Assembly (NCBI GenBank): GCA_942159475.1
Contig: OW804098.1
Coordinates: 116,704,874 to 116,768,873, forward strand
DNA from: Sthenelais limicola
Lineage: Eukaryota; Annelida; Polychaeta; Phyllodocida; Sigalionidae
DNA: 64,000 bases
Direction: 5' to 3'
Position numbers and translations under genes: made by a program. Shown one piece after another: positions 42,480-53,587 of the stretch. A model generated the notes under the pieces. It did not search any database and was not told the DNA's origin. It saw nothing but the letters and a program-made list of their open reading frames with translations. The first letter of the stretch is position 1; every line of letters begins with the position of its first letter.

Positions 42480-42980
42480 ATTTAACCTTGGAAAATTTTG
42501 GGATCACTACAAACCCTTCCTTTTAAGCCACAAGGTTTGTAGTAAATATCTCTTAGGTAATGTTATTTCTTCATAATTTAGCGATGTCCATCATAACTAT
42601 ACTAGTAGCCTTTGTTTTGAACCTTGGTAAAATAAGGGATTATTTCAATCCATTCCTTTTAAGTTACAAGGTTTGTAATAAATTAGGCGCTTAAATAGTG
42701 TCATTCTGGTTTAACCTTGGTAAATATTAGGATTATGCTAATCCATTCCAATTAAGTTACAAGGTTTATATCTATTTTGACTCTTAATTCTATATTTGTA
42801 ACATGTCATATAATCTGGATTGTCTTCAGACTATCGTTTCCCACACTCTACATATGTGTGAATAATTTCGAACTTCCCGACCTTATCTATATACCTTTTT
42901 TTGAAACTTAGGGATTGTGTTTATCCATTCCATTTAAGATATAAGGTATTCAATATAATTTAGTTTAACCTTGTCATGCT
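42480..42980 (-). repeat. Degenerate 65-bp repeats upstream of LINE-2 ORF2
   Basis: Four diverged units near 42485, 42620, 42713 and 42903. Each has AACCTTGGTAAA (complement strand of the element), ATCCATTCCWTTTAAG and ACAAGGTTTGTA. They lie upstream of ORF2 and could be 5' UTR promoter repeats of LINE-2 or an older tandem array. Confidence 0.6.
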
Positions 42981-43029
42981 ATCTCTCTTCAATAATTCTA
43001 TAATAAATCGTTGATTTATCCTTCTCTTC

Positions 43030-43345
43030 CTTTTATTGCTCCACCTCCAATTCCTCCACCACCTCCTCCCTCCTCCTCCTTCCCTCCTCCTTCTACTTCT
43101 CCCTTCTCCTCCCCCTCCTCCCTTTCCCTCCTCCTCCTTCCCTCCTCGTCCCCCTCCTCCTCCTCCTGTCACTTCTCCCTTCTCCTCCTCTTCCCTCCTC
43201 CCCCATCCCTCCTCCTCCACCTCTTCCTCCTCCCACTTCTCCCTCCTAGTCCCCTCCGACTCCACCACATCTCCCTCCGACTCCAACTTCTCCCTCCTCC
43301 CCCTTCTCCTCTCCCTTCTCCTCCTCCTCCTCCTCCTCCCCCGAT
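43030..43345. repeat. CTC-rich microsatellite block
   Basis: Polypyrimidine tract of CTC/TCC units. Open frames here reflect composition. Confidence 0.9.
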
Positions 43346-43572
43346 TGAGGTCCTTGCACCGGCCTACCTTCTGACTGACACACAGTTTAGATAGCCTGTA
43401 TCTAGTACGCCTGAAACTGAGTTAACTTCGGATATGTAATTAAAATGGCAATAGATGTTGATGACGTCGACATATTCTTCTCTTAAAGCTGCATCATCAA
43501 CTAGTTTTTGATGTAACGGTTTTTCCTGTTTTTCTTGCTTTATAGCCTAATCCTTTTCCAGATCTTCCATTT

Positions 43573-43958
43573 GTGATGTGTTTCAGGAAAATGAGTCATA
43601 AGTCGCAAAATAAGTTTCACAAGATCACATTATTGGAATGTTCTGATTTTTGGAGAGTTCATCACTTATAGGTATGTCAATCGATGTCTCAAATTTCAGG
43701 ACAATCTATGCAATATATCCTTTCGTTTTAAAGGTCCTCATATGCAGTACATTTAGTTATTTTACTGTTTATTAACCCCCAGAAATATTGGAAACCTTTT
43801 TTTCAAAAACGAAAATATCTAACTTAAAATCTAGAAATACTTATTATTTCATTATACTGTTTACTATCATTGGAATCGGCTTGATCTCCTCTTTTCAAAT
43901 ATGGTGATATCTCAAAATCCATTTTTTGCGACTTATGACTCATTTTCCTAAAACGGAT
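43573..43958 (+). mobile_element. Family B MITE (B1) with 12-bp flanking repeat
   Basis: GTGATGTG at left, AAACGGAT at right, with about 20 bp missing after the left TIR. GATCTTCCATTT occurs at 43561-43572 and 43956-43967, longer than the family's usual 4-bp duplication and partly overlapping the element's end. Confidence 0.87.
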
Positions 43959-43967
43959 CTTCCATTT

Positions 43968-44290
43968 ATGGGTCTCTTTCCTTTCTGTTTTTGGACTTGT
44001 ATTCCATCTCATACTTTTAAGGAATTAAGGAATTTGGGTTAAGAATTGTTTTGTAGATATATAAAGAGGACAAAATTGAATAGGATTCCTCCACTTGGTC
44101 GCAAGGGCTTGCGACTTGTTGCGAGCTGCAATTTGATCGCAAGGAATCTGTAATATTTTGATATTCTAGTAATTTATTTTGCTGCACACATATTGATTGC
44201 AAGGTGCTCCTGAACTGCCGATCATTCTGCGATTAAAGATCGATATTTTCTCTTTAGAAAGCTTATTTAAGAGTGTTATCCATCTATAAA
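43968..44290. other. Unassigned spacer
   Basis: No gene or repeat recognised. Confidence 0.4.
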
Positions 44291-44469
44291 CAGTCTAGGC
44301 TCAGAGTTGAAAGAGTCCCTCCAAATTGAGAGAAAGCCTCTAATGCTCCAAATCACAAAATGTCATTACAATCCCATTGTTCCGGGCCAGGGAAGGTTAT
44401 TAGCGCAGTAGGCGTCCAATCACTGACACACCATTCTTATCTGACTTGTGAAGCTGTCAGCCTAGACTG
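44291..44469 (+). mobile_element. Family E MITE
   Basis: 179 bp, CAGTCTAGGCTC to GCCTAGACTG, with the motif GCGCAGTAGGCGTCCAATCA. Flanks TAAA and CAAA, a one-mismatch 4-bp duplication. Confidence 0.85.
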
Positions 44470-45545
44470 CAAATACAAAATAAAAATATAAAGGAAAATA
44501 TAAACTCACAAGAAATGTGCAATATTCCAAGCGTTCGTTACCAAGAGTTAATTTCTGTGAGAACAAGGCAAAGTACACTCTCCCGCGCACCGTACCGGCG
44601 CGATACGGAGCGGCGAGTTTTTTCGTCTTCAGTGTGACGATTTGTGTCTGCCGAGCACCTGCAACGCTACTGGTGAACTGTTGTGACGAAATTGCCTGAA
44701 CTTCTGATACGAAAAACGGTGGTTTGAATCACGGAGACGAAATATGATATGCTCCGTATTCGCGCTGCGTTTTTCGTATTGATTTTTGGCGACAATTGCT
44801 TACATTATTCAAAATTATCCTCTCACCTCTACCGGACACAGAAGAATTTCAAACCAACCGATCTTCTCCGCCCTGGTTTTATTTTAAAGCTAATAAATAG
44901 ACAGTATTAAGTTTCATTTCTCTACCATTTTATCCCGCCGCACAAATAGCCAATCTCTGGCCGCCGCATTATGTATAATTTATGAACCTATTTCGATTTT
45001 ATCTTGACACAGTACTATTTCTGTGTGCCAACATTGGCTTCTGTGAATACACTATCATAATATAGCAACAATGTCACACATTTAAATTTTAACACTTGTT
45101 AATGCCCCTTTTCGCTCACCCATACCCATGGGTGTGGCATCATTTTCACACGTTTGAAAGCTAAGGTGAAACTTAAAGAGTGTTTATTCTCTGTTCAGAA
45201 ATCGCCACAATTGTGTAAGACCAACATAATAAAGGTTTGTATTAAGGGAGACAGACAGGTATCAGAGAGCAGAATAGATCAGAATGGCTAGCATACTCCT
45301 GAATTTCCGCATATATACTAGTAGCTGCATATGGGCCTCACACATGTTTGCATTGGCATTAATTTCCTTTCCCATGTTTGTTTTACAGTTATATATCAAT
45401 TGGGGTACCCAGATCAGAGGGGATTAATTCTCCTTATCAATGTTTTTACTATATATACATTGTGTGATGGCTGGGGGTATTAGAAATGACCAGAATACAT
45501 TTGATCTTGGTTTTGACTATCTGTTGAGGGGATGTCTTCATCAAA
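44470..45545. other. Spacer with short inverted repeat
   Basis: ATACGAAAAACG (44708) pairs with CGTTTTTCGTAT (44769), enclosing a CpG-rich segment. Similar words (TACGAAAAACGC, TCGTATCGCGCGAATACGA) recur at 45768-45850. These may be ends of one decayed element. No gene. Confidence 0.35.
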
Positions 45546-45547
45546 TT

Positions 45548-45740
45548 TGGTGGTGTAATGGTGTAGAAGCTCGCTTGTGAATCATATGGTTGCTAGATCG
45601 AACCCAAACATGGGTAGGTTTTTTTCTCTGTTTGGTTCTACTCTAGTGGCCGTCATACACCAATGGTCACGCCAGGTTGTCTGGCACTGGCCGGCCGGCC
45701 GTAGGGGTCTAAGGGATTAGGAGACTAATCCTTTAGCTTT
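45548..45740 (+). mobile_element. SINE candidate (tRNA-derived head)
   Basis: A-box-like TGGTGTAATGGT (45551-45562) and B-box GATCGAACC (45596-45604) are spaced as in tRNA genes. After a T7 run the body contains TGGTCACGCCAGGTTGTCTGG and ends near CCCAGG. The anticodon region is not recognisable. Confidence 0.5.
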
Positions 45741-45759
45741 CCCAGGTTATGATTTACCC

Positions 45760-46209
45760 ATCGCGGGTACGAAAAACGCTGTGACGAAAAAAATCGTATC
45801 AAAAGTGGGGACATGAAATTCGTATCCATTTTCGTATCGCGCGAATACGATGACGCGGACAGTGTAACAGTTAGTCGATTTATCGAGTAAGGCATCTTTA
45901 ACTCTCTGTTCAAAAAACTATATCCACAGAGATCTCATTTATTTCAAACGTTGATCAAACAGCGCAAGAATATCTTGTAGGCGAGCGAAATGATATGAGC
46001 CTCTGGAGAAGGTGAAGAAAGTAGTCCTTTTGTAATGAAAGCTTATTATCCAGCCTCTGTGGGTAAAGAATGTATTATGATGTGTGCGCATGCGTTCACA
46101 TTACTTCCTTTGTCTCCTGTTGCTTTAAGACATGCGCACTCAGAGGTTCCTAATACTTCTCATTGATGTCGGAAAGTAGGCTCAGTTACTGGAGGAAAAC
46201 ATATCTGGA
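45760..46209. other. Unassigned spacer
   Basis: Includes TGTGCGCATGCGTTCAC near 46082. No gene. Confidence 0.35.
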
Positions 46210-47090
46210 GGCCTGAGGGGGATTAGAGTAAAAGGCGATAGTAGGGAGGGAGTAGAGTGTGTGTGTGGGGGGGGGGAGGAGATAGCAGGCAGGAGATACT
46301 ATATATATATAGGGAAATATGGAAGTAGAGTGGGGGAGGAGGAGAGGGGAAAGAGGAGGAGGAGGGGGAGGAGATAGTAGGCAGGTCGGTGAGTAGAGTG
46401 GGGGAGGAGGAGGAGGGGGAGGGGAGGAGATAGCAGACAGGAGATACTAGTGAAATCAGCGAGTAGAGTGGGGGAGGAGGAGGGGGAAGAGAGGAGGAGA
46501 TAGCAAGCAAGAGATACTAGGGATATCAGGGAGTAGAGTGGGGGAGGAGGAGGAGGGGGAAGAGGGGAGGAGATAACAGGCAGGAGATACCAGGAAATCA
46601 GGGAGTAGAGTCGGGGAGGAGGATGAGGGGGAGGGGAGGAGAGGAGATAGCAGACAGGAGATAATGGTGAAATCAGCGAGTAGAGTGGGGGAGGAGGAGG
46701 GGGAAGAGAGGAGGAGATAGCAGACAGGAGATACTGGTGAAATCAGGGAGTAGAGTGGGGGAGGAGGAGGGGGAAGAGAGGAGGAGATAGTAGACAGGAG
46801 ATACTAGTGAAATCAGCGAGTAGAGTGGGGGAGGAGGAGAGGGAAGGGGGGGGGAGGAGATAGCAAACAAGAGATACTAGGGAAATCAGGGAGTAGAGTG
46901 GGGGAGGAGGAGGGGGAAGAGGGGAGGAGATAGCAAACAGGAGATACTAGGGAAATCAGGGAGTAGAGTGGGGGAGGAGGAGGGGGAAGAGGGGAGGAGA
47001 TAGCAAACAGGAGATACTAGGGAAATCAGGGAGTAGAGTGGGGGAGGAGGAGGGGGAGGAGGGGAGTGGGAGGGAGAAGGTAGGAGGAGG
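46210..47090. repeat. G/A-rich minisatellite, about 65-73 bp units
   Basis: About a dozen units with AAATCAGSGAGTAGAGTGGG, GGAGGAGGAGGGGGAAGAG and GATAGCARRCAGGAGATACT. Minus-strand open frames in it are composition artefacts. Confidence 0.93.
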
Positions 47091-47306
47091 ATGAAGTGGG
47101 AAAGAAGAAGAGAAATGAGAGGAGAAAGAGGAGGAGAAAGAGGAGGAGAAAGCGGAGGAGAAGAGAGGAGAGAGAAAAGAGATGATATGAGAGACAATTT
47201 AAGTCAGGATGTACGAGCAAGATGAAAAAGATTAGGAGAAGGACAAAGTACAAAGCTGCAATCTGAGAAAGAGAGGAAAGGGAAAGGAATGCAAGAGAGG
47301 GTATTA

Positions 47307-47713
47307 GTGATCCGTTTTAGGAAAATGAGTCATAAGTCGCAAAAAATGGATTTTGAGATATCACCATATTTGAAAAGAGGAGATCAAGCCGATTCCAATG
47401 ATAGTAAACAGTATAATGAAATAATAAGTATTTCTAGATTTTAAGTTAGATATTTTCGTTTTTGAAAAAAAAGTTTCCAATATTTCTGGGGGTTAATAAA
47501 CAGTAAAATAACTAAATGTAGTCCATATGAGGACCTTTAAAACGAAAGGATATATTGCATAGATTGTCCTGAAATTTGAGACATCGATTGACATACCTAT
47601 AAGTGATGAACTCTCCAAAAATCAGAACATTCCAATAATGTGATCTTGTGAAAAAAACACTTTGAAAAATATTAATTTTGCGACTTATGACTCATTTTCC
47701 TGAAACACATCAC
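47307..47713 (-). mobile_element. Family B MITE (B1)
   Basis: 407 bp, GTGATCCG to CATCAC. Flanks ATTA and GTCA do not match. It sits between two purine minisatellites. Confidence 0.9.
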
Positions 47714-47734
47714 GTCAATTTATTTTAGGGGATG

Positions 47735-48830
47735 GGGGAGAAGGGGAATGAGAGAAGAAAAGAGGAAGGAAGGGGAGAGGAAGAGTAGAAGAGAGAGGGT
47801 AGGAGAAGGGAAGGGGGAGAAGGGGAATGAGAGAAGAAAAGAGGAAGGAAGGGGAGAGGAAGAGTAGAAGAGTGAGGGTATCAGGGGATGGGGGAGAAGG
47901 GGAATGAGAGAAGAAAAGAGGAAGGAAGGGAAGAGGAAGAGTAGAAGAGAGAGGGTAGGAGAAGGGAAGGGGAGAAGGGGAATGAGAGAAGAAAGGAGGA
48001 AGGAAGGGGAGAGGAAGAGTAGAAGAGAAGAGAGGGTAGGAGAAGGGATGGGGGAGAAGGGGAATGAGAGAAGAAAAGAGGAAGGAAGGGAAGAGGAAGA
48101 GTAGAAGAGAGAGGGTAGGAGAAGGGAAGGGGAGAAGGGGAATGAGAGAAGAAAGGAGGAAGGAAGGGGAGAGGAAGAGTAGAAGAGAAGAGAGGGTAGG
48201 AGAAGGGATGGGGGAGAAGGGGAATGAGAGAAGAAAAGAGGGAGGAAGGGGAGAGGAAGAGTAGAAGAGAGAGGGTAGGAGAAGGGAAGGGGGAGAAGGG
48301 GAATGAGAAAAGAAAAGAGGGAGGAAGGGAAGAGAAAGGGGAGAAGAAGAGTAAAAGAGAGGGTAGTATGAAAAAGGGAGAAGCGGAATGACGGAACAAG
48401 AGAGAGAGGAAGGGGAGAGGAAGAGAGAGGGTATTAGGGGATGGGGGAGAAGGGGAATGAGAGAAGAAAAGAGGAAGGAAGGGAAGAGAAAGGGGAGAAG
48501 AAGGGGAAAGGGTAGTATGAAAAAGGGAGAAGGGGAATGATGGAACAAGAGAGAGAGGAAGGGGAGAGGAAGAGTAGAAGAGAGAGGGTAGGAGAAGGGA
48601 AGGAGGAGAAGGGGAATGAGAGAATAAAAGAGGGAGGAAGGGAAGAGAAAGGGGAGAAGAAGAGTAGAAGAGAGGGTAGTATGAAAAAGGGAGAAGGGGA
48701 ATGACGGAACAAGAGAGAGAGGAAGGGGAGAGGAAGAGTAAGGGGGAGAAGAGGAAGGGGGAGAAGGGGAATGAGAGAAGAAGAGGGGGAGGAACGAGAA
48801 GAGGGAGAAGGAGTATAAGGAGACACAGAA
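47735..48830. repeat. Polypurine minisatellite, about 75-80 bp units
   Basis: About 1.1 kb with almost no pyrimidines except isolated T. Units contain GGGGGAGAAGGGGAATGAGA, GAAAAGAGGAAGGAAGGGGA and GAGTAGAAGAGAGAGGGTAG. It starts 20 bp from the B element. Long minus-strand frames (277, 172, 130 codons) and plus-strand Arg/Glu frames are artefacts. Confidence 0.94.
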
Positions 48831-48859
48831 TTACAGAAGAATCAACTTAGAGAGCAATT

Positions 48860-49135
48860 GTGATGTGTTTCAGGACATTGTATTAAATATATCATTGTGT
48901 TGTGAAGGCCTTTGTATCGAGTATATTTAGTTACTTTACTGGTATTTACCCAGCCAGAAACATTGCAAACTTTTTTTTCCAAAATAAAGATATCAAACTT
49001 AAAATATAGAAATACATGTTAGGTACCCTAGTGTTTACTATCATTGGAATCGGCTTGATATCCTCTTTTCAGATATTGTGATATCTCAAAATCCATATTT
49101 AGCGACTTATGACTCATTTTCGTAAAACGGATCAC
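48860..49135 (+). mobile_element. Family B MITE, internally deleted
   Basis: 276 bp, duplication AATT (48856-48859 and 49136-49139). The left part jumps from GTTTCAGG into CATTGTATTAAATATATC. Confidence 0.88.
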
Positions 49136-49239
49136 AATTGTACTTATAAGGAAGATGAGAAACATTAAAGAGCAAAAGAAATCACACCGCCAAAGAGAAG
49201 AAGAAGAAAGAGAACTACAAATAATGAGTACACACATAT

Positions 49240-49474
49240 GGGTCAGATTGTCAGAAAATGTACAATTCGTCTTCACCAACCCTCTCAAATAATTCGCATT
49301 TAAGACCAAATTGAGCTTCAAAATGCAGTTTAACATAACAGAACTGATACTATAAATCAATGTGACACCAAACATACTCAGATATTCCCGGTATTCACCA
49401 TTTTTCAGCCTAATTTAGGAGAATTTCTTAAATGTGTAGAGCTGCTAATTGTACATTTTCTGAAAATTTGACCC
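49240..49474 (-). mobile_element. Family A MITE (A1)
   Basis: 235 bp, duplication ATAT. Confidence 0.92.
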
Positions 49475-50266
49475 ATATAATGAGCAGAGTCGATACATTG
49501 GATCTACATTAACAAGTATTGTTCGAGTACCTCTAAAAGCCAGTCTCAAACTTCCCAGAATCAAAGACAGTTTTTGACGCCATTGTTGTCGATAATTGAC
49601 AGAATCTGTATGTACACACTTTCCTGCTCCTATTGTTGGCTTGGTTCGTGCGAGGCGACAACCTGAGGAGCGGGTATAATGGTAATATTAGCCATCTAAT
49701 GGTCGGATCCCTTCCACTCCCTTTATTTCTTCTCTCTTGATATAAAAACATCAATCCTTGAACTAGTTTTCTATACATGTGATGTGTGTGTACCCAGGTC
49801 TCAGGTTGAAGGGTCCAGTTTCATTCCTGTAATGACAGACTAGGTGTGTTACTACTTTCAGCCTGTTTGTGTCATTATGTAGTCATTTTTTTATTATTTA
49901 TTACACGCTGTGTGATTGAGGGGTGCAATGAATATGTGCTTATTGTACTTGTATATTAAACATTCGATTTTATTTAACTACTATTTTCTAGATATTTTAT
50001 TTACCGAAATAAAAGTTGTTTTAGCATTGGAGAGGCCAAGACGGCAGGTTAAGGAAATACTGTTGATCTGCAAAAAGAAAAAAGATACTATATTGGGGAT
50101 CGGAATAAAACATACTTAAGTAGTTATTCATTATGATTTATTGTTCTCTCCGAAAGACTTGTAATAACTATGTATGAATAGGATACAGAGGTTCTTTTTT
50201 CTATACAACTGAAGCAAACAAATTTCAACTTTTCAAAATGTATTAATAATTCAATGATATAAATGT
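49475..50266. other. Unassigned spacer
   Basis: No gene or repeat recognised. Confidence 0.4.
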
Positions 50267-50505
50267 GGGTTAGGTTGCCATTGAATGTACAATTCACCTT
50301 CACCAATCCTCTCAAATAACCCAAATTTCAGACGAAAATAAAGTTCAAAATACAGTTCAAAACAACCAAACAGATAGCTAGAATCAATGCAATGCAAAAT
50401 ATACTACAATTTACCTAGTATTGACCACATTGCAGCCTATATAATTTAGCAGAATTTACTAAATGTGTACAGCTGCCAATTGTACATTTTCTGAAAATCT
50501 GACTC
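50267..50505 (-). mobile_element. Family A MITE (A2, diverged)
   Basis: Ends GGGTTAG and GACTC are mutated. No clean duplication. Confidence 0.85.
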
Positions 50506-50657
50506 TGTATATGAGCACGTAGCGCTAGGTAACGGGTTTTATCTTAATTTTCAAATAAATATTATTTATTGTATCGCAAACCTAGTCAAGAGCTTGCAAC
50601 CCGACCTTTTATCTCTGTAATGCATGTATTCCATTACCTACATAGATGAATTCATAT

Positions 50658-51038
50658 TGTTACAACTAGTGTAACACAAAAGGTAACGAAGTATTGAAGT
50701 TTGAATAGTGTAACACAAAAGGTAACGAAGTATTGAAGTTTGAAGAAGTATTTATTCCTGGTACAGGTATACAATGTGATGGTATAACCTAGTTGGAATC
50801 TGGCAGGTAACTAATGAGTAAGGGGTCAGAGAGCCCCTTATATCCTAGGGGAGGCTTACCATCAGGTCAGCCTACCACCCTCATTGGTGGGCGTGGCTAG
50901 ACCAATGGGGGTGAGGGATTACTCATTATAGAGGTAGCCTCCATGGAGGTAGGAGCTACGGTGAAGGTATAGGCATATGGCCATTAATAATTAAAATTTT
51001 AGGTACACTAATATATTATGACACAATGAGTTATAACA
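50658..51038. mobile_element. Solo LTR candidate
   Basis: 381 bp starting TGTTACAAC and ending GTTATAACA (TG..CA with a short inverted repeat), flanked by ATAT on both sides (50654-50657 and 51039-51042). An exact 39-bp tandem duplication lies inside at 50667-50744. No internal retrovirus-like genes are nearby. Confidence 0.5.
50667..50744. repeat. 39-bp exact tandem duplication
   Basis: TAGTGTAACACAAAAGGTAA plus CGAAGTATTGAAGTTTGAA, two identical copies. Confidence 0.95.
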
Positions 51039-51261
51039 ATATCCCATTAATAAGAAATTCCTTGCAGAAATTAACGTACATACTGATTATTCTTATCTAT
51101 GAGTATTCGGGCACAATTAACTCAACTCTCTAAATAAAAGGTTTTGCTATGAAATATAACCTTGTAATTTGTGTAATTATTATGTTTATGTGATAATATC
51201 ATTTGTACATCAATTGTCTACCTGAGAATGATATATTTGTTTGCGCAGAATTATTTAAACA

Positions 51262-51568
51262 AAGGTAGTTTCAATATACAGTTCAACATAATTAAACAAA
51301 TATTTAAAATTTAAAATAAAATATCCGAAGTAGAGTGATTAACCCAGAACGAGTACAGATAAGGGAAGTTGAATTGCAGTATCTGGTTTTTATTTGGGGG
51401 TTACCGACGTCTCGGCCAGACAATTGGCCTTTATCAAGGTGATGTTTGAAATAAAATACCAAATAATATACTCAGATGTACCAATCATTGATGGTATTTC
51501 AGCTCAATTTAGCAGAATTTTCTAAATGAGTAGAGCTGCCAAGTGTACATTTTCTGACGATCTGACCC
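51262..51568 (-). mobile_element. Family A MITE, left-truncated and interrupted
   Basis: A2-type interior (TACAGTTCAACATAATTAAA) from about 51262, split by a 125-bp insertion (51324-51448), then normal to the right end CTGACCC. The next A element starts 4 bp later. Confidence 0.8.
51324..51448 (-). mobile_element. Short retroelement-tail insertion in family A
   Basis: 125 bp flanked by the 10-bp repeat AAATAAAATA (51314-51323 and 51449-51458). On the minus strand it reads ACCTTGATAAAGGCCAATTG, TCTGGCCGAGACGTCGG, then AAATAAAAACC and a unique tail. The stem-loop resembles 3' ends of Penelope-like elements. A 5'-truncated copy is inferred. Confidence 0.55.
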
Positions 51569-51572
51569 ATAT

Positions 51573-51807
51573 GGGTCAGATTTTCAGAAAATGTACAATT
51601 GACTGCTGTACCCATTTAGTAAATTCTGCTAAATTAGACTGAAAAATGGCCAATACTAGGTAAATTCGAGTATATTTGGCATTGCATTGATTCTAGCAAT
51701 CCGTTTGGTTAGGTTGAACTGTATTTTGAACTTTTTTTTCGTCTTAAATTTGGGTTATTTGAGAGGATTGGTGAAGGCCAATTGTACATTTTCTGAAAAT
51801 CTGACCC
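51573..51807 (+). mobile_element. Family A MITE (A2), head-to-head neighbour
   Basis: 235 bp, ATAT at 51569-51572 and 51808-51811. Its left ATAT is also the right flank of the preceding A copy. Confidence 0.93.
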
Positions 51808-51989
51808 ATATGAGAAATGAACACCCTCTGACTGGATTTATCCGACTTATGATAAAACAGGCGAATTAAACCACTTTGGAATCATTCTCTGCATACATGA
51901 ACCGGCTTCATCAGAAATAAAAGCAATTTTTCACAAGAAATGTCGCAAAGAGAGCGAAACATTGACTTTCTTTATTCAAATATCCACAA

Positions 51990-52440
51990 AAACTGACACT
52001 TCCGGTCTCCTTCCCTGACACTTCCTCTCCCCTCCCGACGTCAACTGATCCGACCAATCAAAAACCTCCTTACAAAAACTCCGCCCCGCGTGACGAGATT
52101 TCGAGATTTCCCTGAGATATTGCGAGAGCCAGATGACGAGTGGTGGCCGTGCGCATGACCGGAAGTTTACCGATAATTGACATGTAAGCGATTGCGTCAT
52201 TGGCAGGTGGTTCTAATTAATTGACCAATTAGAAGCAATGATCAAACATTGTTGACGGGCAGGCAGGGACGCCATGTTTGGACACTGCGGAAACGAGGCT
52301 CTGCATGCTGGTTATGTGACCAGAGAACCGCAACTTGTGTTTCACACTGGGACCGCTTGGTGCGCCACGGGAGAAGTTACAAGTTGGATTGTTTTAGAGG
52401 TTTGTTTGTTTGTCGTTGGGCGGCGCTTATAGCTGAACCA
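51990..52440. promoter_or_regulatory. CpG-richer promoter-like patch
   Basis: Contains CCAATCA (52054-52060), GC box CCGCCCC (52081-52087), GCGCATG (52151-52157) and ACCGGAAGT (52158-52166, ETS type), with CpG density above its surroundings. No adjacent coding exon was found. Confidence 0.35.
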
Positions 52441-52472
52441 GAGCACAGTTCAGTGAAAGGGTATATATATAT

Positions 52473-52707
52473 AGGTCAGATTTTCAGAAAATGTACAATT
52501 GGCAGCTGTACACATTTAATAAATTCGGCAAAATTAAGCTGCAATTTGGTCAATAATAGGTAAATTCAAGTATATTCGGCATTGCATTGATTCTAGCAAT
52601 CTGTTTGGTTAGGTTGAACTGTATTTTGAACTTTATTTTTGTCTGAAATTTGGGTTATTTGAGAGGATTGGCGAAGTTGAATTGTACATTTTCTGAAAAT
52701 CTGATCC
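52473..52707 (+). mobile_element. Family A MITE (A2)
   Basis: 235 bp, termini AGGTCAG and CTGATCC, duplication ATAT. Confidence 0.9.
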
Positions 52708-52716
52708 ATATATTAT

Positions 52717-53140
52717 ATGATCTGTTTCAGGAAAATGAGTCACAAGTTGCAATGATATTTCCCAACGTGATTTATTCACAGGATCACTTTGTCAGAATGT
52801 TCTGATTCTTGTGTGGTTTAGCGCATTAGGTCGCATTAATACATCCACCAAATTTCAGGACAATGTATTAAATATATGTATAAATATATCCTTGCGTTTC
52901 GAAGGTCATCCTATGGAGTATATTTAGTTACTTTACTAGTTATTGTCCATCCTGAAACGTTGTAAACATTTTTTCAAGTATAAATATATCAAATATAGAA
53001 ACACTCCTTAGATGACCTTCGTGTTTACCACCATTGGAATCGGCTTGATCTCATCTCATCTCATCTCAAATATGATGATATCTCAAAATCAAAGAAAATC
53101 TTTTTGCCATTTGTGACTCATTTTCTTGTCACATTATCAC
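52717..53140 (+). mobile_element. Family B MITE (B2)
   Basis: Left end ATGATCTGTTTCAGG lies 9 bp from the A element. Right end TTATCAC followed by ATAT. Contains a small TCATC expansion near 53050. Confidence 0.82.
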
Positions 53141-53587
53141 ATATGTCCACACACAGAAATTACCATAGATCTATATACACATTGTGTTTTAATAATAGTT
53201 TCACATTTAATAATATTATAGCGATGTTAGATTACTAATATACAATATATTTAAAATACGTCCATTAGAAGTTATGCAGCTAGTAAATCTCACTGAAAAC
53301 GGTTTAGGTCTATAACCCGAAATTCAATTTCAATATGAAATCCCATCCTCCTCAACTTGAGCATGCGCAGTGACAGGCGGAAGTCGGCCATGTAAGAGCA
53401 ATAAGAAGGTTGTGGAATGTTGTGGAGGGGTGCGATTGGGTGGCGATTGATCTCTTACCGCGCGACAAGCTGGTAAAGTCGCTACTTGAGCAGATGCAAT
53501 AATACATGCACAAACAATGATACTAAACCTCGCTGAGTGCGGTCGCAATTTCCTCGCTGGGAGGAGATAAGAGGGCCGAGGAGGAGT
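53141..53587. other. Spacer with NRF1/ETS-like motifs
   Basis: GCATGCGCAG (53361-53370) and GCGGAAGT (53377-53384) occur in a CpG-richer segment to about 53570, possibly a promoter. No gene attached. Confidence 0.3.

Larger units (their letters stand above)
38849..42980 (-). mobile_element. LINE-2: non-LTR retrotransposon (CR1/L2-type)
   Basis: Minus-strand element: 5' region with degenerate tandem repeats, endonuclease frame (42275-41451), RT frame (41488-39332), and a 3' UTR of about 480 nt with AATAAA (38882-38877). It ends in a pentamer repeat read as CAATT/ATTCA units at 38851-38869. A short 3' repeat in place of poly(A) is typical of CR1/L2-type elements. No ORF1 is seen upstream, so the copy is 5'-incomplete or lacks ORF1. 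The 5' limit is approximate. Confidence 0.85.

Noticed and set aside
47715..48826. Long Ser/Pro/Leu frames and Arg/Glu frames on the other strand
   Set aside because: Polypurine minisatellite; both strands are open in several frames for lack of stop words.
50845..50900. Possible hammerhead-ribozyme core (CTAATGAG..)
   Set aside because: The conserved CTGATGA and GAAA core is not present.
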